NCBI GenBank assembly: GCA_037447655.1
Contig: JBBHKE010001694.1
Coordinates: 304,591 to 368,590, forward strand
Direction of reading: 5' to 3'
DNA from: Zygnema cylindricum
Taxonomy: Eukaryota; Streptophyta; Zygnematophyceae; Zygnematales; Zygnemataceae
DNA: 64,000 nucleotides
Below are positions 32,001 through 42,984 of this stretch, one piece after another. How positions within the stretch are numbered: position 1 is the first letter of the stretch; each line of letters starts with the position of its first letter. A model generated the notes under the pieces. The model did not search any database. It saw only the letters and a list, made by a program, of their open reading frames with translations, and was not told the origin of the DNA. Both the position numbers and the translations under genes were made by a program.

Positions 32001-34019
32001 CAGCTCACCTCTCACCTCTCACGGCTCACCTCTCACTTCCCTTGCTCCTTGAGTTAGTGAGAAATGAGTGTTAGGGCATTAACAGATTTACTAATAACTC
32101 CACTAAATGAGGTTCATTAAAGGGCCATTTAACTAAGGAGTGTTATGAACACTAATTTTTGATTTTGGGTCAAAAAAACATGCACATGAATCGGAGTAAT
32201 AAACTCTAATAGCGATTTGCAGTTCGATAAGTAGATCAGTATGGTGAATTGATACTAATTCGACACATTTCATTACACATATTATCTCCACTTTCATGCC
32301 AAAAAAGGAAAATTCATTTATTGGATAAAGGTGCCATTGCAAGTATTGAGGAAGATAAGGGAAAGGAATCTCTTTTGTTTAATGTATACAGTTAAATCAT
32401 AAATAGCTGGTCAAATAGAAAAAAACATTCATAGATTATCGTTGATTAAAATAGGAGTTACATAGCAGAGATTAAGATGGTAAAATAATATTGGCCGGTG
32501 TAAATGAATACGATTCTGAAATTAACATCTGACAAATGGAATCATTCGCTTCAAATAATCAAAATTTTATTTCAAATAGACTATCTCAAACATTTTTCAC
32601 CGTTCAAACAAAGTGACAAAAAAAATGCACAAAAGGCTTTTTTATTTGTTTGTTAATAACTTGCTATCGCAAACCGACAAAAACTTACTCCACCATGATT
32701 TCTGATTACCTGACTCCAGTCAAAGAATACAAACCTTTAAAAAGCGCTAAATTTTGCGACAAACCCTAAATTGTGCGATAAGTATTACTTATAACATTTG
32801 ATATTCCTATAGTTTTTTTTACCTGAATTGGCGTGGGCATTTCATATGCCGCTTTCTCCAAGTTTCCGTTAAGTCTAACAGAAAATTGACAGTGTGAAAA
32901 ATCAAGTATGGGAGGAGGTACATCAACTCCTTGTACACTAATTTCCATCTCTTTTCGAATGTTATTTACTTGCATTTCTGTCAAATTTTGAATATAAGGA
33001 TGAGGTCTCCAATCTGAATCAACAGTAATTTTCTCTACTTGCTTTTGCATCTTGTCGCCTTCAGATACTGCCATTTGAAATTGAGACAAATTAGGATTTG
33101 AAAGAGCAGAGATAGCTGCCCTAATCTGAACAGGTGGCAGATTTGCTCTCTCCAAAACAACTGCCTTGCATTCCAAACTGCAAATATCATCGTCCGTTGT
33201 ATCGCAAATATATTCTCCAAACCTTCCACAAACAACACAAATAGGTTCGTCTTCTTTCGCTGCGCGCTGTTCATAAGACCTTGCAATAATAGGAGCTTCT
33301 TCTCCTTTTTCATGTCCGCCTTCTTTATTTCTGTCTTCTTCACTTCTGTCTTCTTGATTTCTGCCTTCTTTATTTCTGTCTTCTTGATTTTCATTTCCGT
33401 CTTCTTGATTTCCATTTTCAGCTTTTTCAGTTACAATTTTTTCAGCTTGTTCAGTTACATTTTCAGCTTTGTCAACTGATTTTTCTCCAGATTTTTCGAT
33501 TATAACTTCGTCGTCTTTTTCAACTACTTTTTGAGCTTTTAAAACTACATCTATTTCAGCTTTTTTCTCGATTACATCTTCAGCTTTTTCAACAACATTT
33601 TCAATTTTGTCAATAACATTTTCAGTTTTACCAAATAAATTTTCAGGTTCATTTATTCCATTTTCACCTTCTTTGATTCCACAGTCATCTTCTTTGACTT
33701 TTCTTTCATCTTCCTTAACTTCACTTTCGACTACTTTGTCGTCATATTCGTCGATGCCATCTTTAACTTTTTTTATTTCACTCCTGAAATTTTCCTCTGA
33801 CTTCTTTTCTAATCCAGGTTCATTGAAATCAGTCAGACTACCATCTTTAGGAAGTGAGATAACTGTTTGACAAACCTCATCATTTTTGTCATATTTTATT
33901 TCAGATTTGCTAGAAACGGAAGGTTTAGGTGAAAAAAAAGACGAAGACGCTGTTTCCTTAGCCAAACAGGGAATAACGCTGGAAGATGGTTTTTTATAAA
34001 CAGAGCGAGGGATAAACAT
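29061..34019 (-). CDS. RH41: DEAD-box RNA helicase with HIT zinc finger (RH41/DDX59 type)
   Basis: Four exons on the minus strand, 34019-32823, 31539-31138, 30688-30515 and 29600-29061, all joining in phase 0 with AG/GT borders, encode about 770 residues. Exon 1 carries an acidic Glu/Lys-rich repetitive linker (residues about 100-240), then a zf-HIT finger (C261, C264, C272, C280, C284) and the Q-motif start MPTPIQ. Exon 2 completes it (MQAIPAAL) and has motif I AQTGSGKT (416-423), PTREL, ATPGRL and Walker B as DEVD (526-529). Exon 3 has SAT (556-558). Exon 4 has [13 protein letters not shown] and HQIGRAGR. This is an ATP-dependent RNA unwinding enzyme. The HIT finger plus DEVD matches plant RH41 and animal DDX59. 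All catalytic motifs are present, so it is probably functional. Each intron holds a transposon or repeat. Confidence 0.92.
30002..30440. repeat. ATCG-rich element F4 in helicase intron 3
   Basis: Rich in cgatatatcgg / taccgatatatcg words. It ends cgcgataaaaaatttaccgatacataacact, the F4 terminus. It includes an atactatatagtat microsatellite. It occupies most of intron 3. Confidence 0.5.
30763..30948. repeat. MITE family F3 copy e in helicase intron 2
   Basis: It runs from taacatcgccattagagtt to aaaagcgatgggcagtg. It shares ggctcattacgaagccactt and gagttaaaaaaacacacactt with 36202-36387 (reverse orientation). Confidence 0.55.
31745..32045 (+). repeat. CTCACCT minisatellite in helicase intron 1
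   Basis: About 300 bp of ctcacctctcac-type units with scattered changes (aacctctcaccc, acagctcac). On the coding strand it is GAGGTGAG-rich, so it consists of many copies of a splice-donor-like word (AG|GTGAG). Confidence 0.85.
32065..32226. repeat. MITE family F3 copy f in helicase intron 1
   Basis: Shorter relative: gtgttagggcattaacag ... ggttcattaaagggccatttaac ... aactctaatagcgatttgcag. Left end worn. Confidence 0.45.
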
Positions 34020-35173
34020 GACTCAGTTCACCAGTCACTTAGCATGTAAAAGTGTTTTAGGAAAAAGGTCCATACAATGTCATTAAGAAATCGAGAATAT
34101 CAAGTAAACATTGACGGGAAAAAAGAAAGCTGGGAAGAAGGAAGGAAGGTTACTGCATGGAAAAATCCATGGCTGCTCAAATTGAAGTTCAATGTGGCGT
34201 TTCAAATTGTTCTCACACATTCAAAGTTTTGAACATACAGTACTGGCGACTGCACTGTATGTGTGAGCACATTTAGTGCGAGATCTTTAGGAAATTTAGT
34301 GTGTTTAACGTACTAAAAATCTATTACCGTATGGAAAATCATTATAAACTCTATATGTACTTTACAGTACAGCACTGTACTTACTGTACTGTAGTGCTGT
34401 ATATCGAGTAGGTTTGTCGATATGTATTTTTGGTGGGTCTCTATAATAGATATATCGTTATGATAAAAAATATCGCAAAATAACGACGATATATGTTTAT
34501 TGAAAAAAAGCAGTAAAATCTTTCGTCGTACAAAGGTTTTAGAACCAGAGGATGCCTTCTCCGCTTCACAACTTTAATTACGATGATTTTTTTTTTTTGT
34601 TTTTTAGTGATATCCATCATGAAAGGAATCGAAAGGGGAACCTTTCTTCGTTACAAACTACAAAGGTTTTAGCACCAGAAGATGCTTCTCCGCTTTACGG
34701 CTTTTATTCCCGTGGCTATTCTTTTTGTTTTTTAGCGATATCCATCTTCAATTCACGCTGGAGAGTCGATTTAATCCAAGTGAACTGAGGGAACGTATGT
34801 CACACCAACTGAAATATACCTGTAATACCTGTAATTGTATCCTCCAAATTTAAGATTTCGTTTCTACTGGTTCAAATACTTCGACCATCACGTTTTTGGT
34901 CGCGCTAAACGTTTAAAGTATGTCATTGGCCGTCTCGTTTTCCCCGTCATTGCAGTCACTGCTTTTCGGACAGGACCAAGCGCAGTATAGAAAACCCGAC
35001 AGAACGCAACGGAGTATCGGGAAACTGAGCCAATGGATTTTCCCCGTGACTCGATGGAACATCACCCTTACCCTTAACATTCATCAATTCATGAGTTCAT
35101 GTCTTCATCCATCCATATGGACCCATCACCCTGAACTTTCATGACATCATTCATACGGTACGGAGCTACAGCA
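34020..35173. other. Intergenic, upstream of helicase; includes F4 fragment and tandem duplication
   Basis: This holds the presumed promoter of the minus-strand helicase. 34405-34500 is a worn F4 fragment (gatatatcgttatgataaaa). 34530-34630 and 34660-34760 are a tandem duplication (aaaggttttagNaccagaNgatgc ... gttttttagNgatatccatc). No gene was recognised. Confidence 0.45.
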
Positions 35174-35415
35174 CACCGTGAATCGCTACAGTACAGTATT
35201 ACTCTATTAGCCTATTACCGTCAACCTTTTCCCGTTACTTAAGACACCTTTTCTCCGTGCACACTTCGTGGAAAGTTAATTCGACGGTTGCGAACGATAT
35301 ATAAGGATCTTACCTTCCGATTGGCGGTCTCCAAAAGGTACGTAGGGAAAGTGTGCACGGAGTAAAGTCGTTAAAATGGGGAAGTAAACATTAACCCTAA
35401 TAGCGATGCACGGTG
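35174..35415. repeat. Snapback MITE, family F1
   Basis: About 242 bp from caccgtgaatcgcta to ctaatagcgatgcacggtg, with arms ttctccgtgcacact / agtgtgcacggag. It ends 41 bp before the ATG of the next gene, so it lies in that gene's promoter or 5' leader. Confidence 0.65.
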
Positions 35416-35456
35416 CACTTCGTTCTACTTTACACAGCCCTGGTCTCTGTTTCCTT

Positions 35457-38400
35457 ATGGCAACCTCGCTTTCTTTTCAAGTGGTGTTTTGTTCTCTCCT
35501 CCTTGCTGTCGCTTTCGTCGGTCCACGTGTCGTGATTTTAGCGGCCGATGTCTCGCACGTGCGAGATGAAGTTTTCAGAGAGATGGAGGCAGCAATGGAG
35601 GCAGAGTTGACACGTGCAGGGGACCAATCAGGTGAGATTTTGCGAGCAAAGGAAAAGAAAAGTGCTTAGATCGATCTTTCTTTCCATTTGTTTTTCTTTT
35701 TTTTCTCTTTTCCTGTTGTGGTTTCTGATAAACCAAAAAAAAATCAGTTAATTGTTGTAAAGATCTGAACGCTCAACAATCAAACATGGAAAAAAAAAAA
35801 AAAAAAAAAGGGTGAAAAAAAAAGGTGAATCATTGATGTTATGAGACAGTAGGTATTTAGGGTTAAGATCAATGAGCTCGCACATTATTAATACGTATGA
35901 TTTTTTCGTAAAGAAGTTTTTTTTAGAATGCATTTTTTGTGAAGAAATTATAGTTCGAGTTTATTTAGTGTGTTTTTGACGCCAATAATGATGATACTTT
36001 GCTACTCTAATTAGGTACTCTCTTTACATCCTTTACCCTAATCAGCTACTCTCTTACACTTATTAACCTATGTTAGTTTATTTCTTTATAGTGTTGACTG
36101 CTTAGTTATTCTTTAGCTTATTATATTCACAACTCCATTAATGAACACGGCATTGCAGACTACCTGCTGTGAAATTTTTTTTCTTAAGACCAGAGGGATA
36201 ACACTGCCCATCAATGTTAGAGTTAATAACTCCGATTCGAGTGCGAGTTTTTTTGACAAAATCAAAAATTTATGTTAATAACACTGTTTAGTTAAGTGGT
36301 CCATAATGAACCACATTGTGAAGCGTGACATAGTGTAGTTAATAGGGAAGTGTTAGCAGGCACTCACGCTAATAACGATGGGCAATGTACACCGTGTATC
36401 GCTATTAGTGTTAATGTTTTTTTCGCCACTTAACATCTTTTCTCCGTACACAACTGTCGGATTGTTGATCTGACGGTTGCGATTGAAAGGTAAGATTCTC
36501 AGCTTCCAATTGGCGGTCTCAAATTGAAAATCGGACAATTGTGTACGGAGAAAAGATGTTTTAAGTGGCGTAAAAAATATTAACACTGATAGCGATACAC
36601 AATTTAGTTCATGCCTGTTTTGCTCACGATGTCAATCACCATAATTAGTGCGGGATGTTACAGAAAAATCTAAATTCCAATCTTTGGCAACAGTGGCAAG
36701 AATGCACAATTTGATTGATATTTTATAATCATGTAGGTTTTTTTTAACAAGTTTCAAAATTTTGTATGGGTGGTAACAATTCAAACTATTTGCACAAAAA
36801 GATTCAGCACAAATTACACCGCGAATCGTAATTAGCGTAAAGAAATAATTAGTGTAAAAAAATGAAAAAAAAAAAATTAGTGTTATTAACTCTAATTTAA
36901 GTAATCAATTTTTTTAAAAAAGAAAAATTTACTCTAATTTATCGATAACTCTAATTTGGGTTTCTTTATAATTATCCGCACTGAATATCTCTACTGTAAA
37001 TTAGGTAGATGTACAGAATCTGACAAAACGTACAGTTTCACGTCATTATGACGTTTGCACTACGCGGTTTGTGAAAACGCAGTTACATGATAACGGCCTG
37101 TATTAAATCATTTTTTGTACTTTTTTAGTTAATAAAGTACAATTTTGCACGGTCAGACACCGACCGTACGCCACACTATTTAAAACGGCACTATATTAGA
37201 GTTGTTAACGCTGATTCAAAAAGCACCTCAAATAATGTAAAGAATAATTTAGAATTATGTACTCTATTTAGGGTTATAGAGTCAAAATTTGGGGTGACGG
37301 AATTGGCGTACATAACGCTAATTACGGTTCGCAGTGTAAATATTAAAAAATTTAGTGACCCTAAACTTTTTGATATGTCAATTTCATTACCGTTTGTTGT
37401 AGGGTAGCGTACTGTACTTAGAGATCTTTTCAGCCTTGTCGGTTAGGAACCAAAACCTTTGAGCAGTACGGAAATGAAAGTGCAGATACTGATGATATCG
37501 CAATATGAATTTCAATATATCGGTATAATTGGCAACGGTTGGCGAAACCTTTTTAAAAGAATACATACCGATCATTGGCAAATCCTGCTCAATATGTAAC
37601 ACTTATTGTAATATCGAAGCACTCAAAATTCAATATAAAAGTTAATGAATTTTAGTGTCAAGGCGGTATTAGTTTTAATTGCACTAAATTGTTTTGCCAT
37701 GTGTCTCATTATAGACCACTTCAATAGTGTTATTAACTCTAACGTATGATTTTGGGTGAAAAAAACGCACACTCGAATTGGCGTTGTTAGCGATGAAAGG
37801 TGTACTTTAGTATGTAAATTCGGACTAAACAAAAAAGACATCTCTCCAAATCTTGACTGAACAGTTATTGGCTGAAATTCTGCATGCAACAGAATCTGTA
37901 AAATAATAAATCAGGTTACAAAGTCAAACATTTGGTACACGCAATTCATATGGGAACACAATAGCAGTACGGTATTGACACAGTGTAGTTTACCATACTA
38001 AGAAATTTTCAACCTTCCTGGCTTTGGAAACAATTTTTTTTGAGTAGTACAGAGAAAATAGCACAGACATGGATGATATTTCCATATCGGTATCCGTATA
38101 TTGCGATAATTAATGATATCAGTTATCGGCTTATTATATCAGTTATCAAGACCCCTCAAAAAAGTACATGTTGATTATCGTCAAATCTTGCTCGATATAC
38201 AACCGTCTCCTGTACCATATGTAACAAGTTTCCAATTTTCTAGAAAAAGTGCATGATAATGTGTAGATGATCATTCTCCAAAAATTGTGTGAATTTCATA
38301 ATCTTAGATTAACAAAAGCAAGAATGCACACTCGACCTTGCACCGTAATTCATGTGGATTTCCTCAGCAAGTTCATATTTTGGAACAAAACTTATATTAG

Positions 38401-40373
38401 TAGACTTAGTTATCGAGCATAAGCCTTGCCAATGACTGATGGTTTTTCGGTAAATCCCATTTAGGTTTTCATTTGGGTCTTCAAAATTTGTTGTGTTCCA
38501 GTGAGTAATGATCAGCTGCATGTATCTCGATGGAGTCGGAAACTCAACATCTTGAAAGAAGAAGATTTTGAATCATCTTTTCAAATTACGGAGGAGGTTC
38601 AAAAGAATCCGGGGTTTATCCCGATGGGAGCGCCTCCACACCTTTTCGTGAGATACAGGTAAATCAGATTCTCTCTCTCTCTCTCTCTCTCTCCTTTCTC
38701 TCTCTCTCTCTCTCAAGTTCCTATATTGTAAGGCACTCTATTTCACTTGGCATAGGACCTAAGTTTTATATTCTATTCTTTTTTACGTGACAGTTACATA
38801 CAGTAAGAAGTTACAGATATTTTTCTGGTGAAATCTGGTTTTAGTGCCAGTGTTTATTGTTGTTTTTGTATTTCGTGTCTTCGTTTGTCACATCATATAT
38901 TGTTTGTGTGTCCTTTTTTCTCCATCCCCTTTTTATGGTACTAATTTTAAACCCTATCTGGGGAACCATCTTTTGTGTGATATACATCTATCAGGTCTAT
39001 AGTCAATTATAAAAAGTTTTTATTGTCTAAAATATGGATTGTATGGAGCACACTTATTTACCGCCAAATGACGATTTTTCTGCGGATGAGCATTGCTTAT
39101 CTGTTAAAATCATTTCTATCATAGTATTAGATACCCACAAAACCGTTGTGATGATGGTAAGCATTAATTGATTTTGTATCCACACTATAATGGGTTCAAA
39201 GTTTCTTAAGATACGTCCTACTAGGAAGGCATTGAAAGAAATAAGTCTCTGTGATACTTTCACAAAAGAAGATGTCTAAAGAAATGCTTATACCCCCATA
39301 TATTTCCATATCAAAGCCCAATGTAACTAAGGGTGAAGAAAAACATCATTATTATTCATTTTGAATGATTATACGGTTAGAGTCAAAACTATTTCTAGAT
39401 AAGTTTTCATCATTGGATTAACCTTAAATAATAAAACGGCTTACTTCATATTAGGTTAAATATTTACCACCATAGTGTACCAAAGAAAATGAAAAAATGG
39501 AGGTGCATCTAATCGCATGTTTTCTACACAGTTAGTCTTTTATGGGAATTCAGTCCACATTAATTTCCGTAGGCATTTAAACTTCGTAAATTGTAGAGGC
39601 ATCAACTTTTTGTCTACAACGCTACTTCCTCACATTTGCCATTCGAAACGATTTGATCCCCATTGGGAACCATCTACATCTTTGACTTGTAAAGTTGATG
39701 AAATTGAAGAAATCTACACCATAAAGTTGTCAAACGGATGAAATAAAACAAATCCACATCTTTAATTTATAAAATGGGAGAAATTGAACAAATCTAACCA
39801 TGTACTGAAGAAATTTGAACTCATTGAGAGATATATGTATAAGCTTAACAACACCCACCATTCATTGTAATCAATGTGCACTAAACTATAACTTGTGGGA
39901 ATAAAAATGATGATGTTTAATAAAAAAATGAATCTTTGGGATAACAAACTTGCCAACAAAGTCCACACTGATTTTGATGAATGCATTCTATTTTTCTCAT
40001 GGAGCAACCACGTCTTTATCATGAAATCCCATACGGGTACTTCAAAATTGATATGTAAAGTGACAGTTTTTTTGTTTGTTTTATCGTCCACAAATTCACC
40101 TTGCGAGACCTCTTGGCTTGTTTTCTTTCACCCATGTTTTACTTTTTTTCACCATATAACTTCCTTGTTTTTCAAAAGTACTTTTTTTTGTGGTTGATTT
40201 TTTTTTCTCTTTGATTTTTTATCTTTCAGCGTGTATCGAACTTCAAAAAGTTCTTTTTCTGTAGTCGGTTTGGCATCCTCGTCTCAACTTGAAGATTTAC
40301 ATTCCGACATGTTTAAAGAATGCGTCTGGGTTCCAGTCTGGTCTGGGTCCCATTTGGAGGTCGGAAATAACCT
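35457..40373 (+). CDS. 5' part of a membrane or secretory protein gene, possibly GT92 glycosyltransferase
   Basis: Three exons join in matching phases: 35457-35631 (ends phase 1, TCAG|GTGAGA), 38502-38658 (phase 1 in, phase 2 out) and 40230-40373 (phase 2 in and out, donor CT|GTAAAC). Together they give about 158 residues: an N-terminal hydrophobic signal/anchor (VVFCSLLLAVAFVG), a charged helix, then NPGFIPMGAPPHLFVRY and SFSVVGLASSSQ...FKECVW. The last block recalls the start of plant GT92 (DUF23) galactan synthases, where a VGLAS motif precedes a Cys-Glu-Trp. This is a tentative match from memory. No further exon is seen before the copia pair at 40930, so the gene appears truncated or interrupted. 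Confidence 0.5.
36202..36387. repeat. MITE family F3 copy g
   Basis: cactgcccatcaatgttagag ... ctaataacgatgggcaatg. It abuts the F1 element at 36390, forming a composite. It lies in the first intron of the 35457 gene. Confidence 0.6.
36390..36602. repeat. Snapback MITE, family F1
   Basis: 213 bp: caccgtgtatcgctattag with a long complementary right arm (ttgtgtacggagaaaagatg ... gtggcgtaaaaaatattaac). Clear foldback. Confidence 0.72.
36817..37335 (+). repeat. MITE family F2, copy 3
   Basis: 519 bp with ends CACCGCGAATCGTAATTAG and aacgctaattacggttcgcagtg. Shares gcacggtcagacNNcgNccgtac and cacactatttaaaa with the other two copies but has internal deletions. Same orientation as copy 1. Confidence 0.7.
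37490..37605. repeat. F4 fragment
   Basis: Ends catNNccgatcattggcaaat, ctcaatatgtaacact, matching the right end of F4 (13430-13460). Confidence 0.4.
37655..37802. repeat. MITE family F3 copy h
   Basis: Shares attaactctaacgtatgattttgggtgaaaaaaacgcacactcgaatt with copies e-g. The right end is gttagcgatgaaaggtg. Confidence 0.45.
38070..38210. repeat. F4 fragment
   Basis: Contains atatcagttatcggc and ttgattatcgtcaaatcttgctcgatatacaac, similar to 13425-13460. Confidence 0.4.
38659..39045 (+). repeat. Intronic duplication, copy 1
   Basis: Begins right at the donor of the 38502 exon with a CT tract (38670-38717), then aagttcctatattgtaaggcactctatttcactt ... ggtctatagtcaattataaaaag. Copy 2 is at 40375-40880. 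Confidence 0.8.
39046..40229. other. Rest of intron 2 of the 35457 gene
   Basis: AT-rich and non-coding. It includes a small repeat of catctacatctttgacttgtaaa / aatccacatctttaatttataaaa (39665-39775). It ends with a good polypyrimidine tract and acceptor atctttcag. Confidence 0.4.
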
Positions 40374-40374
40374 G

Positions 40375-40880
40375 TAAACTTCTTCTTTCTCTCCCTCTAC
40401 CCATATCTCTCTCTCTCTGTTACTCTCTGCCACTCTCTCTCTGTCACTCTCTCTCTCTCTCTCTCCCCCTCTCCCCCCCACTCTCTCCCCTCCTCGTCCT
40501 CCCCCTCTCCTTTCCCTTTCTCTCTCTTTGCCACTCATACCTTTCTCTCCTCTCCCTCCTCAAGTTCCTTTAATTTAAGGCACTCTATTCACTTAATACA
40601 ACCTAAATTATTTATTATATTTTTTTATGTGACAACTACATACGATGAAATTCTGAGATATTTTTTGGTTAAATCTTTTTTGCGAGGGTTTATGTTGTTT
40701 TAAAATTTTTGTGTCTTTGTTTGTCACATCATAATTTGTGTGTGTGTCATTTTTTCTCCATCCTCTTTTTATGGTACGAATTTTAAACCCTATCTAGGAA
40801 CCATCTTTTGTGTGATATGCATCTATCGGGTCTATAACATTTATAAAAAGTTTTTATTCAGTCTAAAATATAGAATGATG
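40375..40880 (+). repeat. Intronic duplication, copy 2
   Basis: Begins after the donor of the 40230 exon with a longer CT tract (40383-40560), then caagttcctttaatttaaggcactctattcactt ... gggtctataacatttataaaaag, matching copy 1 block for block. Confidence 0.8.
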
Positions 40881-40929
40881 AACCGTGGGCTTTCTACCAC
40901 TCCACAACTCCTCTGGTGTTTCAGTAAAG

Positions 40930-42605
40930 TTATAATTGCCGTAATAATCCCTTCTCCCCAAAAAAACATCTCTCGTCCGGAGCAATGAACCATCGCACGG
41001 ACCATTTTTTGTAAGGTACGTTTTTCCTCTCAGCCACTCCATTTGACTCTGGAGAATAAGGGGTGGTAAATTGATGCCTTATCTCCCACTCCTTACAATA
41101 CCTTTCAAAAACAGCAAACTCCTCTCCATTATCCGACCAATAAGACTTAAGCTTCTTATCAATTTGCCTTTCAACCATTACATGCCATTTTTAAAATTTT
41201 TCAAATGCATCCGGCTTTATTTTCAAAATGTACACCCATGACTTTCGAGAAAAGTCATCAATAATTACCAAAGTACACTTATTACCTCAAATTGTCTCGG
41301 GTTTCAGATGTCCACAAAGATTGATGTGAACATCTTCCAAAGGATTTTTTGCTCGATCCTTGATGTCTTTATTTGGATCGATTTTCTGAATTTGACGTCC
41401 GTTGTTACATCTTCCGCATCCGTTTACCTACTCCCCGTATGCGAGGGTCCAAAAACCCCTATGAAAAATGACGAATCGTTTTTTTCAAACTTACCTCGGA
41501 TGTGTGACACATCCGATGATGCTATATGGTAAGATCACCTTTCAACTCCGAAATTTGATGTGAGATTCCCTCGATGGGAACTTTAGATTTCGGCCTCCTC
41601 CATTAAAGCCGTTATGATTCGCATCCGTTACGATTCTTTCTCCAATTTTATTCCCAATTTTATTCCAAATTTCAATAGAGTGATTACATCTCGCAAGTAA
41701 GCTTCCACCAATCCGTTGGATTTGTGGAACACTTAATAAATTGACTGAACCGTCCGGAATATAAATAGTATTTTGAAGACGATACTCTATCGATTTCTCC
41801 TTCCCATCATTATTCCATGAAAAGAGATCAAGCTGAACCGTGCCAACCGTACCAACCGAAATGACATGGTCCCTTGCTACCGTAATAAACTTTGGAACCG
41901 TAAGTTCCCTCATGTTATCAAACAAGGTAGCATCCGTGCAAACATGGTGGGATGCCCCCGTATCAATAATCCACTTCTTCTCCAAATTTCCTTCACAACT
42001 CACCGAATCAAAGGTGAGGTTAAGAACCGAAAAAACATCACCAGTTTCATTACCATAGTCAAAGTAATTTGCATTACCATAACCACAAACACTACCGCAG
42101 CCTCCTCCTCGCCCGCCACTTCAGTCGCCTTTATCACCTCCTCTACCTCTTCTTCCACCTTCAAAATCTCAATTTTTCGCATAATATTGAGGGCTTGTAA
42201 GCCCCCACTTACAATAAAAACGACATTGTTTGTCCTTATCCGGACAAGAGGAAGAGAAGTGTTGAAGGCGGTTACATTGGTAACAGGTCACATTGGAAAT
42301 ATCAGAAGGAACCTTCGTTGGACGACCTTGCTCTTTCTTGTTGCCTCCGCCGCTTTGACCTTTTTGGCCGCCTGTTCTACCATGTCGTTTAGCATCAACA
42401 AATTTAAATTTCCTCATTTTGGGAGTAGAAGAGTTGAGAACTCTTCCTCCACTTGAGGAAGCCGAAAGAGTTCTTTTCGACATTTTGATAAAATTCACAG
42501 TGGATCTAAATGTGTTATCCGCCTATTCTTGTTAGATAGCTTTAAGATGCGAAAGCTTATTCGGTAAAGCGTAAAGAAAAATGCTTAATTTATCTTAAGA
42601 ATTTA
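40930..42605 (-). pseudogene. Ty1/copia gag-protease-integrase fragment (minus copy)
   Basis: Reading leftward from 42605: the end of gag (LSASSSGGRVLNS), a zinc knuckle (CYQCNRLQHFSSSC), a protease with WIIDTGASHHVCTDATLFD (about 41990-41940), the GAG-pre-integrase segment, and an integrase piece ending at 40930 with YWSDNGEEF and FTTPYSPESNGVAERKN. Several frame changes occur. Reverse transcriptase is missing. It is the inverted partner of the plus copy that starts at 42627. Confidence 0.85.
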
Positions 42606-42626
42606 TCTTGCTTAGGAACATACAAT

Positions 42627-42640
42627 TGGTATCAAAGCAG
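42627..42640 (+). promoter_or_regulatory. Copia primer-binding site
   Basis: TGGTATCAAAGCAG, complementary to initiator Met tRNA with one change from the gypsy site. Only about 20 bp of possible LTR end (cttaggaacataca) remain in front of it before the inverted copy begins. Confidence 0.75.
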
Positions 42641-42984
42641 TGTTTGATAAAAAGAGAGCGCATGGGAAGGAAGAAAAATTGAAATACTTATTCCATCATG
42701 TCGATTTCGGAGAGAGCAATAGAGCTCAATTTTTTGGGTTCTCAATTTGAAAAGACCTGAAATACAAAAAGAATATTGAGAAAATGTTTGATACACTTAT
42801 GAGATATGTAGATTTCCGTATTCAAACTCAACGGAGTGAGAGCAAAAAAAACCCTTCTTTTTCGGATGCCGATCCACTTAGTCGAGGAGTTCTGAGAGTG
42901 AGAGAAAATAGAGAATTAAGAAGAGAAAGGTGAAGATAGAAAAAGTTTCCGAGTTTGACGAATGATTTGAAAACGAAAAGATTA

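Noticed and set aside
40289-40573. Open frames over the CT tract on both strands (Leu/Ser-rich and Glu/Arg-rich)
   Set aside because: These are translations of a simple repeat; the plus-strand frame overlaps the real exon 40230-40373 in another frame.
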